Assembly: GCA_030674185.1 (NCBI GenBank)
Contig: JAPXFY010000015.1
Span: 24,470,505-24,534,504 of the forward strand
Length of the DNA stretch: 64,000 bases
Direction: 5' to 3'
DNA from: Monoplex corrugatus
Taxonomy: Eukaryota > Mollusca > Gastropoda > Littorinimorpha > Ranellidae
The notes beneath the pieces were generated by a model. It was not told where the DNA came from. It did not search any database and was given only the letters and a program-made list of their open reading frames with translations. Of this stretch, positions 33,502 to 44,496 are shown piece by piece. Position numbers and translations under genes: made by a program. Every line of letters begins with the position of its first letter. Within the stretch, counting starts at the first letter, position 1.

Positions 33502-34560
33502 ATAATAATAATAATAATAAATGGTTATTTATGAGCGCTTTCCACTTGCACAAAGCGCTTTACAACAACAATAAAAGTAAAACAAACACACGAACTCACA
33601 GACACACACCAACACACACACAAACACGCACAGACACACACACACAAACCACACACACACCACGCACGCACGCACGCACACAAACACACACGCGCACGCA
33701 TTTACACCCAAAAACACGCACATCAAAAATACAGAGCGGCAGGAAGAGGGTCTACAAGAAATGTTGCTGGAAGAGAAAAGTCTTCAGACTAGTTTTAAAG
33801 GAGGGAAATGAAGGGCTGTGACGGAGATTGTGAGGCAAGGAGTTCCACATCTGCACAGCAGATGATGAAAAAGCTCGACCACCATGCCTCTCTCGTTTAT
33901 ATTTTGGAACGCGGAATGTTCTATCATCGGTAGCAGAGTGAAGAGATCTGGGTGGTACATAGATCGTAAAGATGTCAGAAAGGTATTTAGGCGCAGTGCC
34001 AATTATGACTTGGTAGCAGAGACAAGAAGCTTTGTATTTGATTCTTTGTTCAATAGGTAACCAGTGTAACTCTCGTAGAAGGGGTGTACAATGTGCCGAT
34101 CTTTTTGCTTTGCACACTATTTTGGCTGCTGAGTTCTGTACTTGTTGTAGTGGTCTGATCAGGGTATGTGGAGAACCGACAAGAAGAGAATTGCAATAGT
34201 CTAGTCTAGATAGTACACAAGAACTGACAAGTGTTTTTGTTGCATCAACTGTGAGGTAGCGACGTATAGAGCTGATGCGTCTGAGTTCATGGTAGGCTAC
34301 TTGACAGGTTTTACTGATATGATGTTTCATGGACATCTCTTTATCAAGGAAAAAGCCAAGGTCACGTACATTGTCTGAAAATGAGACGGGCGTATTTCCT
34401 AGGTCAAAAGTAGGAGGTAGGGAAGTGGCATCAACTGATGGAGGAAGGAGTCTAAGAGCTTCAGTCTTGTCATCATTTAGTTCCAGTTTGTTTTCGGTCA
34501 TCCAATTTTTAACTTCTGTGACACTATCTTGGAGAGATTGAATAAGATTATCGTAGTTTG
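33502..34560 (-). mobile_element. L2/CR1-like retrotransposon, 5'-truncated
   Basis: A minus-strand copy beginning inside the reverse transcriptase (about 34560) and ending in an ATT-type trinucleotide tail (33502-33520 reads ATAATA on the plus strand). The 3' UTR contains AAGCGCTTTGTGCAAGTGG and a CA/GT-rich microsatellite. It is a different family from the copy at 9985-11325, with the same protein architecture. Confidence 0.88.
33752..34501 (-). pseudogene. Reverse transcriptase C-terminal part of the L2/CR1-like element
   Basis: Uninterrupted 249-residue frame: LELNDDKTEAL, LGFFLDKEMSM, LDYCNSLLVGSP, VQNSAAKIVCK, LHWLPIEQRIKYK, GRAFSSSAVQMWNSLP and FKTSLKTFLF. These follow the YADD box in intact relatives; the catalytic core itself has been lost to 5' truncation. 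Confidence 0.87.
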
Positions 34561-36533
34561 GACTGTATATGGACTGTTTTTATGGCAGTGCAGCCAGGAG
34601 TTACTTAAATGTTACCAAGCATAGCTGAAGCATGTGGACACCAGACCTTGTAATGTAGCAAAGGAGAATAGGAAGACAGAACAGTATTTGATTTTGTATG
34701 TCCTGTCTGGTTATGCTGTGGCTGATGCATCAGTTCTATATCAGACAGGCAGGAGTGAAATGGGTATGTTGTGCCAGATGGTAATAATAGTACAGAATTG
34801 AAATGGATTCATGACAAGACAAGGTCTCCAAATATAACATCACAAGCCAGAGAAAATTTTGGAATGTCATAGTCCACTGCATTATCATACGATTCTTCAC
34901 TTGACCAATAAGCCACAACATACACTAGATCTAGATTCCGTTTTTTCATTTTTTCTATTTTTCCAAACTACATAACTGGATTCTTTTAAACTTACCTAGT
35001 CGTGCGAGTTTTAATCTTATCCAATCTGACAATCTAAAGTCCAGAAGTCTAGAAGCTGATGATGAGGGGTAGCAGACCTTTGAAGTTTGACTGCCCATTG
35101 CCGCAGTTTGCCGAGTCATCTACTAGATCTAGACTGACAACCAGCGTCAAACTGAAGCTTGTATTTCGAGTTAATCTTAAAATTTGTACACCAAATTTTA
35201 CACATTAAGTTACAAATGCATTATCTTATGTGTCGTGAAAAATGAAGTTTTAACTCCAATAGGTTCAGCTGGTATGACCAAAAGAAAACGGTGAATCGAC
35301 ACAGATAAGCCTGACGGCCGTTGTAACAACAGCCACCGAAGGCAATAACAACAGTCACCACACCCACTATCTGTAATATGGCGTAAAACGGTTTAATAAA
35401 ATAATATCTGCACCAAATTTTACACATAAGTAGGAAAATGCATGTTCTTATTGGTGGTCACTTTATTTGACACTAACAATCATACCCGTAAGTTTGGGAG
35501 ATACGGCCGCACACACCACAAGTCACACCACTACTGCCACATCAGCAAATCAGAGGAAGCTCGTGAAAATGACCAGGTCATCATGGGAAAAGTATGGACT
35601 TCGGTATTCAGATCGGTAATTATCGGACACATGAAATGATGAATACATTAACGAAAAAAACAGCGATTGTTTGCCTACCCTCTCACATGTGCCGCCACGC
35701 CGGTAACAGTCTTCCGCTACAGTTTTCACGCACGCTTAATCGCCGATTGTGACATACCTAGACACCATAACCGTTGATAACCATGGTCACGATGGTGAGA
35801 TGATGGTCAGGCACCAGTTCGTTGATGCAGCAGCATCACCTATTCTGTTTGATTCTGCAAACAGAATCCTTTCAGAATGTAAGCGATTTCAAAATTTTCA
35901 ATGAAGTGTTTATTGCATGACTTGCAAATTTGGTTTATCTGTCATTGAACTGTCAGGTGTATCATTGTTAGCAACTCCCCCTGCCCCAAATCTGAAAAGG
36001 GATTTAACAAGATCTTCTTCGTGTTTTACTCTGAACACAATCCCACTGAAATGAAAGATGTGAAAATGCACAGAACTAAAAATTAAAATGACAGGTGTGA
36101 ATGCATACATAGTAATAGTTTAAATGAAGAGATCACTGATCAGTCTCATTGTGTAGTTTTCCCTGGGCTAGTTTAAATTAAGAGATCATTCTCATCATTT
36201 AGTCTTCTTTGGGTGAAACATCAGGTGCTATATTGTTGAGTTTGAACATGAGCCTGTTCTACATCTAGTGGTTACATGCTTTAGCTTGGGTGTCTAAAAA
36301 TGGCACCTGCGTCCATTCTTTAGTAATAATAGTATTGTCCACCTGTTCTGCTACCTCATTCAACATTTCCTTGAACAAAGATGCAGCAGTTTTGGCATGG
36401 CCATTAGACTTTATGACATGACTACACTGTCTGAATTTCCAACTGTTGCCATCAGATTATTGTAAGGACTTGTGTGCTGTTGGATGGTCTTGCAGAATTA
36501 TTCCATTGATGACATGATCAGAACAAGAGATCT
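34561..36533. other. Nothing recognised
   Basis: Spacer/intron. CACCAAATTTTACACATTAAG at about 35190 recurs as CACCAAATTTTACACATAAG at 35411, flanking about 200 bases, a possible small repeat. No gene can be supported. Confidence 0.45.
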
Positions 36534-36968
36534 TTAACCACTTGAGTGCCAACTTTTTTTTACATCAAGTGTTTTCCATGTGCCTGGGAAAAAACGTTGC
36601 ATCACTACCATGTACATTAAAACTGTTGCTTCCATATTTATGGGAATCTATGCATGGAATTACACAGAATGGTGCATTAGGTATGACTAAATGTATTTTC
36701 AGATGATTCATGTGTTAATTTCTTGAAATTACTACATGTTTGTAATATTTTGTGGAAATTCCTGTAAAAAACTCATAACTGCTCTTGATAGAAACCAAAA
36801 AACAAAGGAAAAAATAGAAGATACGACCCTCCTGATGAAATCTGAAAGTATTCAGACTTTGGCTGACCTCTTACTGACAGATCACCGACAGCTGACGAGC
36901 TACAAATAGCCACAGTGTGCTAGTGCACTGAGTGGCTTGACCCATCAAGTCCTGGGCTGCCCCATATC

Positions 36969-36985
36969 CCCCCCCCCCCCCCCCC
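36969..36985 (+). repeat. Poly-C run
   Basis: C homopolymer inside the piggyBac-type element. Confidence 0.9.
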
Positions 36986-37049
36986 ATCTCCCACTCACTG
37001 ACTCCATCACCCAAGTCTTCCCCTTGCCACTTCAAATACTACTCATTGA

Positions 37050-37121
37050 CAGTGTGGCTTATATAATTCTACAATGTGGTCCTGCCAGTGTGGCTTATAT
37101 AATTCTACAATGTGGTCCTGC
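37050..37121 (+). repeat. 36 bp perfect tandem duplication
   Basis: CAGTGTGGCTTATATAATTC starts at 37050 and again at 37086, followed by the same CTACAATGTGGTCCTG. Confidence 0.96.
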
Positions 37122-37669
37122 CTCTCAGTCTCAGTACAGTGTAAAGTGTTGGCTAGCTGCCAGTATTGCCTGTGGCCACAAACCCTGTGTGTCACATGCT
37201 CGGAAAATCAATACTTTTGGTTTTGAGTCTGTCTGCTTTATATTTCATACCAACAGCAAGTAACCACTGCTGTTTTCAACCTCTTCTTGTGTCAGAATTG
37301 TCTTCTGAATCACCCTACAGTCATTTATAAGTTCTTGACTCAACTCACATGCTTTCAAAGGCTGAAAACATGCAGCATTGCAAAACAGTCCTGGTGTCAG
37401 CATTTTGCTAAAAACCAGTTTCTCTTTTCAGATAAATAAAACCAATCTGCTGAGGATTGCATAGGTCAAAAAGTCATGTAAGGGAAGCCAGTCACTTTTA
37501 TGAACCCTCTCTGAGACTGACAACATGAGTCAGAGCTTCTCTCCCATTTACATTAGGCTGAAATGTGCGTCAAACTACCTCCGTAAATTTTACGTATGTA
37601 CTAATGTAGGCACCAGAGAAGGCTCAGAGAGCTCTGTAAATTTTACAGATATGGCACTTAAGAGGTTAA

Positions 37670-39074
37670 TAGTCTTTGCCTGGATCTACCTCTTAAGTAG
37701 CTGCCTTTGTATCAATTACCACCAGTTTTAAAGGACTCGCACAACATCACAGTGATTGATTTGATAACTCTTTCACTTCAGTGCTAAGTGCAAGCACCAC
37801 TTGACCAACTGATTTAGAGAGAGGTCAGAATTTTCTTAGTTTTTTTTTTTTCATATTGTATCATTGTATGAGTTATGGTTCATCTGTTTTTAAATATGCT
37901 TACGTTATATGTGTAGATCTAGATCAGTAAGACGGGTTCAGTGGGACCTAATGCTTTTGTCTTTCAGTATTAAAGTGTTTTGAAGTTTGATGATATCAAA
38001 CTGTTTGAATAACATCTGAAGTCCACCAGCATGACAACAGTCAATTCTGTGTTAAGATCAATGGTTTTCTTACTTGTCGTACATGTACTTATAACACTGT
38101 TATATCTCCCTTGATTTTCATTGTAGGCTGACTCCACTGTAATTAGAAACCCAGGACAACCTGAAATTTTTCATTGGCAGTGTAGTGTAAGGAACAATTT
38201 TCAAATGTTTATAAATCTTTGAAAATAAATAAATGCAAGTTATACAATCTAATGCTGTTCTTTTGTCAGTTTGTGTCTTGAAAAAGACCCATCATTTTAT
38301 AGACAAAGATTAGTCGTATCTGTACCTGTGCTCCGTGGGTCAGAAAAGACCCATGCTTTTCATAGCAATCCAGCATGATCATAATCTTTTGTTTTGTGGG
38401 TCAAAACGGAGTTATAGACCTGTATAGTTGTGGAAGTTTTGACTCACGAAGTATGACAAGACTTACTCAGAGATGCGTTACTTATTCACTGCCCAATATG
38501 CCATTGGCATGGAGGGCAGCAACGAAGATTCTCCGCTTCTTTCTGTTCTGGGCCAGCCTCTGTACAGTATCCAAAGTGTGTTTCAGGGTCTTCATTAAAT
38601 TACAAAGGTCTCCATCTGTCGTTCATCACCAGGTGTTCTTGTTTCTTTTTTTCTCACATCTTCTGGTGTCCATTGAAGGGCAATCCAGAGGAAATTATTA
38701 ATTTCTTTTCAGACAGTGTGTTATGGAGTATAACTCTTGATGTCTCTTGACATGATATACTGATTCTGTGGATTTTTTTTCAAAACCATTTGTCATAATT
38801 ACATTTACCTCTAGATGATCTAACCTTTCTTCAAAGTCACAGGGAGTGAGCCCCCTTGGAAAACATCTTAAGCATTTTCATACACATCTGATAGTCTTTA
38901 ACAAGTTCAGTTGCAAACTAAGATGGTAAAACAGTGATGATCAGGGAGAAGGAATAGGCATTGCCTTTGACCTTGCTTCCCTGTAACTGATCAGTTTATG
39001 GGAACACCTTAACTTTAAAGAAATATTGTTTTAAGGTAACAAATTTCGCAACAATCTTGTTTTCTGTGGTTCAG
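37670..39074. other. Probable intron of the C8orf33 homologue, nothing else recognised
   Basis: Ends in a good 3' splice site (GTTTTCTGTGGTTCAG) directly before the coding start at 39075. Confidence 0.5.
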
Positions 39075-41214
39075 ATGGCTGATGATCAACTGCAGTTAGA
39101 GGTGGACTGGTGTCTTGCCAGGCTGGAGGAGAAACTGGCGGGCATGGATCCATACAGTCGACCTGGTCAGTAGAGCATTTTTGTAGCTCCATACTTCTTG
39201 CAGTTTCAGTTTTTGTGTCTGCTGTCTGTACACTATTACAATGTATGTCATATTTCAAGTTTTACAGTTTAATGTAAATATTGTTTGATACTTTAATTCC
39301 TTCACAGTTTTCTTGTTGAGCAGATTTTTGATTTTTGACTTGAATTTTTTTGAATGAACCCTTTTAAATAGAATTATGCGAAAACAATTTATGTATAATC
39401 TTTGAACAATTTAATCAGTGAACAGTTCGTTTTCTGTTAATTCGTCAGTCACTTGCATTGTTTGCTGTTTTATAGCATCACATCATCTCGATGACTATCT
39501 ACCTATTGAAATATAAACTTTCTCTTACGTATTCCATATCTGTATATTTACAGCTCAGGAAGCAGCCAAGGTTCATCGTATTTTGAAGAGCAGCAAAGCT
39601 CCAGTGATAAAAAAGCGACAGGCCATGCGTAACATGTTTGGGGATTACAGGGCTAAAATGAAAGCCATGGAGAAGAAAAGTTCAGCAGGTGAGTTTGCAT
39701 GTGTTGTGCATACATGCTTGCATTCTGTTGGTGTTCAGGGTTTGTGTCTATAAACACTGAATATCTTAAGTACCTGACATTTGAAAATGAAAATGTTTGC
39801 ATCTTATGGGTGCATGTATTGTGTGCACAATCAGTCTGACACACTCTGTCCAAGTCATTAGTTTTTAAGAGGCATGCATTCCTTTGATCCCATCTCATAT
39901 TTTTCACCAAATCAAGGACAGGATGAACCTTTTTGGGACTCATAGGGAGGACTTACAGAAATCGTTTTGTGTTAATTCTTTCCTTATTCTGCCATATATG
40001 CTTACAAATGGAAATAAAATGGTTATCTTGCAGAATCTGTTTGGTTTTAAACATACATAGAGCTTTTGATTCTTTTGTAAGAGAACACTGTGAAGACATC
40101 AGACACACAAATACTTTGAGAAACGATACAGGATCCCGATCGAGCCACAAAAACTAATGCCTCCAGAAGAGAAGCACAGAAAGTCTTTGAGAATAATGCA
40201 ATAAAACCAATTCATTGCTTAGAAGTAATCATCTTGACTTATCTTTCCTTTTGATTTGAAACATTCTTCGATTACTGGTCATCATCCATATTGAGCCATG
40301 CACATTCACACGTATATACTTCTTGCTGTATAGCATTTCTGTACCATCCACAAACAATCAATAAAAGATTTTGGATAAATTCATGTAGAATATCAAAAGA
40401 ATTTTTTGCTGACAGCTTGATTGCTTTTTTACAATCACTGTGAATCATGGCGTGGGCCATTTCCAATTGTACAGAATGTCATGGAAGTATGATGGATACC
40501 CGTTAAAGTTAAATTGATGAGGCCCTGAAGATTAAACAGATGATGCAAATCTAGTCTGTCCATAAAGTATCCACAAAACTAATTATTTTTACCTGGTGAC
40601 AAAGTTTTTAAAATTTAATCATGTTCAGTTGAATGTGAAAATTAATGACTCCTCAGAATCATTTTGGAGAAATTATCCTGAAATTTTGAGCCAACATTTG
40701 GATTATGAAAAAGGCAAATGTGTGTTCATGTTTGAAATGTGCTGTTTGTCTCGACCAGTGTTGAGTGCTGTATATATGTGATGTAACTGTCTGATACATT
40801 CTGTTCACAGCCTTGAAGAAATCCAAACTTGTTCCAGTCAAAGAACCATCCAGTGACTCCAGATTTTTACGTCGCAGCACAGGGGCACAACTTGCACACG
40901 ATGATATTAAGAAGTCTGTCACTTCAGCCACAGACGATTTTCACCAGCTCTGTGTCAACAGTAGTGAACAACAGAAAGACACTCAAGCTGCATGTGCAAC
41001 AGAAAGTGACACAACAGTGTGTAAAACCTCTTCAGATGTGCCTTCATCAGAAGCTGAATTCAAGTTTAATTTTGATGGGACTGAGTGTGCCACAGGAGAT
41101 GATGTTTCTTTGTCCAGTAACAGTGGCAGAGCTTTTCATCACAATTATTTTGTGATAAAGCCATCTGGTGAAGAGTTTCGCTTCAACTTCACAATAAATG
41201 AACAAGAGATGTAA
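39075..41214 (+). CDS. C8orf33: UPF0488 family protein, C8orf33 homologue
   Basis: Three exons in phase: 39075-39165, 39554-39688 and 40811-41214 (630 bases, 209 residues). The ATG stands immediately after an acceptor AG, so at least one non-coding exon lies upstream; the total length is close to the vertebrate protein as I recall it. Conserved blocks are LEVDWCLARLEEKL (residues 8-21), APVIKKRQAMRNMFGDYRAK (46-65) and the C-terminal SGEEFRFNF (about 194-202), which characterise UPF0488. Residues 76-190 are low-complexity, Ser/Thr/Asp-rich and probably disordered. The molecular function of the family is not established. It converges on the LRRC34 homologue, which ends about 3.3 kb downstream. 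Confidence 0.87.
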
Positions 41215-41865
41215 AAGGTCAATTGGGTCTGCTGTTGTTCAGCTGATGAACATGGGTAAAAGTAAAACATAGTGTGGAGTTATTTGCTAAGAATATGCGC
41301 ATATTTCATGCACTGCTGAGAAAAATGTTTTAATTGGATAAGAGCCACATCACATGATTATACATTTTGAGAGTTTAATGCAATGGTTCTGAAATGCACA
41401 AGAAGTAGATTCCGACATAAAATACCTTAATAATTTCACTACTGGAGAGATGTGAGAAAGCTGTAACTGGTTTAGCCTTATAGCATTACTGTATTCAGCA
41501 GGTAGAACATTGGGGTAGAATGACTGATTTAATATTGATGTTGTGACTGGTAAGATATTTGACAGGAAAGTTAATAACAATAATAATAACAGTTACATTA
41601 ATTATTTTGTAACAAAACTTGTGAATTCAAATCAAAGTGCACTCAAACACCAGACATATGAATGCAATCAATGCAGACTACATACAGTATATACACACAA
41701 AAAAGACCTACACAAACTGATTTATCGATTGTTCATGAATCCTTGAAACATTTTTCTTTAGTGTTCATTAATAAATGTATTTGGATTCTTTGAACTTAAG
41801 CTTTTTTTGAAAAAAATTTTTCCAAATGCATAATTCACAAAGACTTGAACTAAAACAAAAGGGAT
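41215..41865 (+). other. Probable 3' UTR/downstream of the C8orf33 homologue
   Basis: AT-rich sequence after the stop codon; no poly(A) site chosen. Confidence 0.45.
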
Positions 41866-41867
41866 TC

Positions 41868-42122
41868 TAATGCAGGAACCAGAAGAACAAGAAAACCAAT
41901 ATAAGCACGTATAAAACAAAACAAAACAAAACAAGCGCAAATTTTCGGCCAACTAGCCTTTGTCAAGCGCAAACGCACGGTCACAAACAGATCACAACCA
42001 CCAAACAATGGATAATAAAAACGGGACTAAAAACTTCCCTGCCACCTCGTCCAGTGGGTAAGAAGGGGACCAAATGGAATGCCCATGTCTTTTGGTTTTC
42101 TTGTTCTTCTGGTTCCTGTTTG
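41868..42122. repeat. 27 bp perfect inverted repeat enclosing a 190 base spacer; possible Penelope-like fragment
   Basis: AGGAACCAGAAGAACAAGAA plus AACCAA at 41874-41900 is the exact reverse complement of 42092-42118. The spacer contains TTCGGCCAACTAGCCTTTGT and GTCAAGCGCAAACGC, phrases I associate with ends of Penelope-like retroelements; that association is from memory and weak. No reverse transcriptase or GIY-YIG sequence is visible. Confidence 0.5.
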
Positions 42123-42124
42123 CT

Positions 42125-43235
42125 TGGGCGCGGGCAGTCACACTTGTTTTGGTTCTAATGCAGTTTTTTTTTCTTCTCTCTACATCTTGTCAGTATTCAG
42201 TGTTCAGCTTATACATAAGATTTTTGCCTTGCAAATGACAAATTGCAAAGTACTTCAATGTTTAATCTTTTTAAAAAAGGGAGATGGTATTTTGATTCTG
42301 TCAGCATGCAGTGTTAATACTACTTCAGAATGTTTGGAATCTTTCAGTGGATGGATTTTCTTTACCAAGTTTGATTCATAGGTTCCCTGTAGAGAGTTGT
42401 TGTGAATGGAAATGTCTGTAAATGTAGCTATGGTGGTCCACCATTTGGACCAAGATAGTCTGGAATATGAAGATAATTACTGAGGGTGACTGATGGTGGC
42501 TTGTAAATAAATTTTGGGAAAGGCATGGTCATGGTATATTGTTTCTTTTCTTTTTGTATCTATTGTTTTTGTTAACCTAGTTTTAACTCTAGAATTGTAA
42601 ATTATACATTAGCTCAAAAACTGTTTCGCATGCATACATGCATTGGTACAACTGTATGGAAAAATCACACAGGCTGAAAGTTGTCAATTTTGACGTTCAA
42701 AATGATGGTGAAATAAAGTATCTCTTCAGCAAATTCCAAAAATACCATACCGACAAAGTTCCAAAATGTTAACTTTCCACAAGCTTTCAATCTCATCAAA
42801 AGATCTCTACTGGACAGAACAAGATTTCCTTGTAAAGATCATTAGAAGATTGAAATTACTGTATAGCTATGAAAATTCCTGCATTAACCATGTAAATGGC
42901 AATCTGAATTGAAGTGATCGTTCGTGTCCTGACAGGGCATTTACTGTTCGTAACTGACTGATTTTCTCTCTCTCACTTTTTCCTTGTCAGGGAAGTAATC
43001 TGTTGTTTCTGTCCTTAATTTTTTTATTTATTTGTGTGTGTGTGTATGAATGACAGAGGCTGTTTGGCTGAAAATGTTCACCTGTTGTGTTTCATCAATT
43101 AAACATACAAGGTTGTATTTCATGAATTAAAATATTTAAAAATACAATCATGTTCTAATGTCACATGTTTTGGATCTGAGCAAATGGCAGTTGACATTGT
43201 ATTTCACATGTAAATAACAAGTAATGTTTTAGTAC
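42125..43235. other. Spacer between convergent genes, nothing recognised
   Basis: AT-rich. The phrase TTTTCTCTCTCTCACTTTT occurs here (42960s) and again near 43630. Confidence 0.45.
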
Positions 43236-43239
43236 GCTT

Positions 43240-43570
43240 ATGCTGAATAGTTTCTTAGAAAAATGTAGAGAGTTGCGTGGACAACAAAGAAAACAAATGA
43301 GATAATCTTAAAGAAGCAAACACAAACATAGCATTAACAAATAAGATTAAGAAAAGACAAGCAACATTTGTAGGACATTAATGAGGCAAAAGAAATTTGA
43401 GCATTTAGTTACAACAGGAAAGCTAGAGGGAAAAAACATGTAGTAGATCCAGAGTAAATGAAAACAGAAAGGGTAGAAGATAAACTTACATCAACAAAGG
43501 TATACTCGTATGGAGGGATAAGATTGCCAATGCCATGTGGCATGGCACTTGATGATAATGATTGTGATTA
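43240..43570 (+). mobile_element. RTE-like retrotransposon remnant, 3' end
   Basis: Corresponds, diverged, to the 3' part of the copy at 58000-58603: GTTGCGTGGACAACAAAGAAAA, AAGAAAAGACAAGCAACATTT, GAGCATTTAGTTACAACAGG, AAAGCTAGAGGGAAA, GCCAATGCCATGTGGCATGG and a short GATGATAATGATT tail. The reading frame is destroyed. Confidence 0.75.
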
Positions 43571-44496
43571 CCGAGACCAAAAGAAAGTATATGAATAAAT
43601 CGGTGTGATATTTATAACTAACTTATTTTCTCTCTCTCACTTTTCTCTTGCATTTATCTCTTTTTCTCTCTGTCAGACAACGCTTTTCCCAAGTTCTGTA
43701 TGTATTTAGCCTGATGCTATGTCTCTCCTACCCCACACCCTCTGCAATGAAAACATGAACACACATGTATGTGATAACAAACATCCATCAACATCATAGA
43801 TTTGTATTTACAATATGTAATTCTGTTGGTAAAATTTCACAGACATTCATACATTTTCTGTGATGTATTTGTCAAATTGCTGACTTTTGATGCATAGTGC
43901 TTGCATGCTGTTTTCTAATTGAATCATTGAAAAATGTTCAAAAGTTAAACACAAGGTCTTGTGGCAGTTATTTTGTCGCTTTTATCTGTTTTGCTATATT
44001 TAATGAGCTAAGTAGGTCCAGTAGAAAAAAGTTCAATAGTTTTGCACAAGGGAATATAGCTGTCTGCTGAGAAAACAACATGAAGAATTTCTACACACGT
44101 GCACAAAGTGACTATTTAGTTTTCTCTGTTGTTACAGTATATAGTGATCAGGCCAAGATCCAGTAAATTCACAAAACAGAGGGAAATAAACCATGATAAA
44201 ACTGACAGCGGTGTTGTTTGAGCCCACATTTTTCCAAATGCCTGATCTCATCTGCATGTTATGTATAAAGGCACTGTGAAATTCACATGGTCTACTGGTG
44301 CACTCGAGTGTGTGTGTGTGAGATTTCGGTGCAGTTATACTCGCATAGTCAACACATTTCTGTGGCTGAGTTTCCAAATGTTTCCTTTTGCATTACAGAC
44401 TGGTGAAAATTGTTCTCATGAAAATTCTAAATCTGAAATTGATCACAGTCACACTGTCCAGTTGAGTAATGTTTTGAGTTTTGCATTTCCATGCTG

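Larger units (their letters stand above)
36538..37665. mobile_element. piggyBac-type element without transposase, TTAA-flanked
   Basis: TTAA at 36534-36537 and 37666-37669 flank matching ends. The left end reads CCACTTGAGTGCCA and the reverse complement of the right end CCTCTTAAGTGCCA (12 of 14 identical). TTAA target duplication with short CC-starting inverted repeats is the piggyBac pattern. The 1128 bp interior has no long reading frame and contains a C run and a 36 bp tandem duplication, so this is a non-autonomous or decayed copy. Confidence 0.65.

Noticed and set aside
40829..41155. Alternative 108-codon plus-strand frame
   Set aside because: Overlaps the third exon of the C8orf33 homologue in another frame; the UPF0488 C-terminal motif is in the chosen frame.
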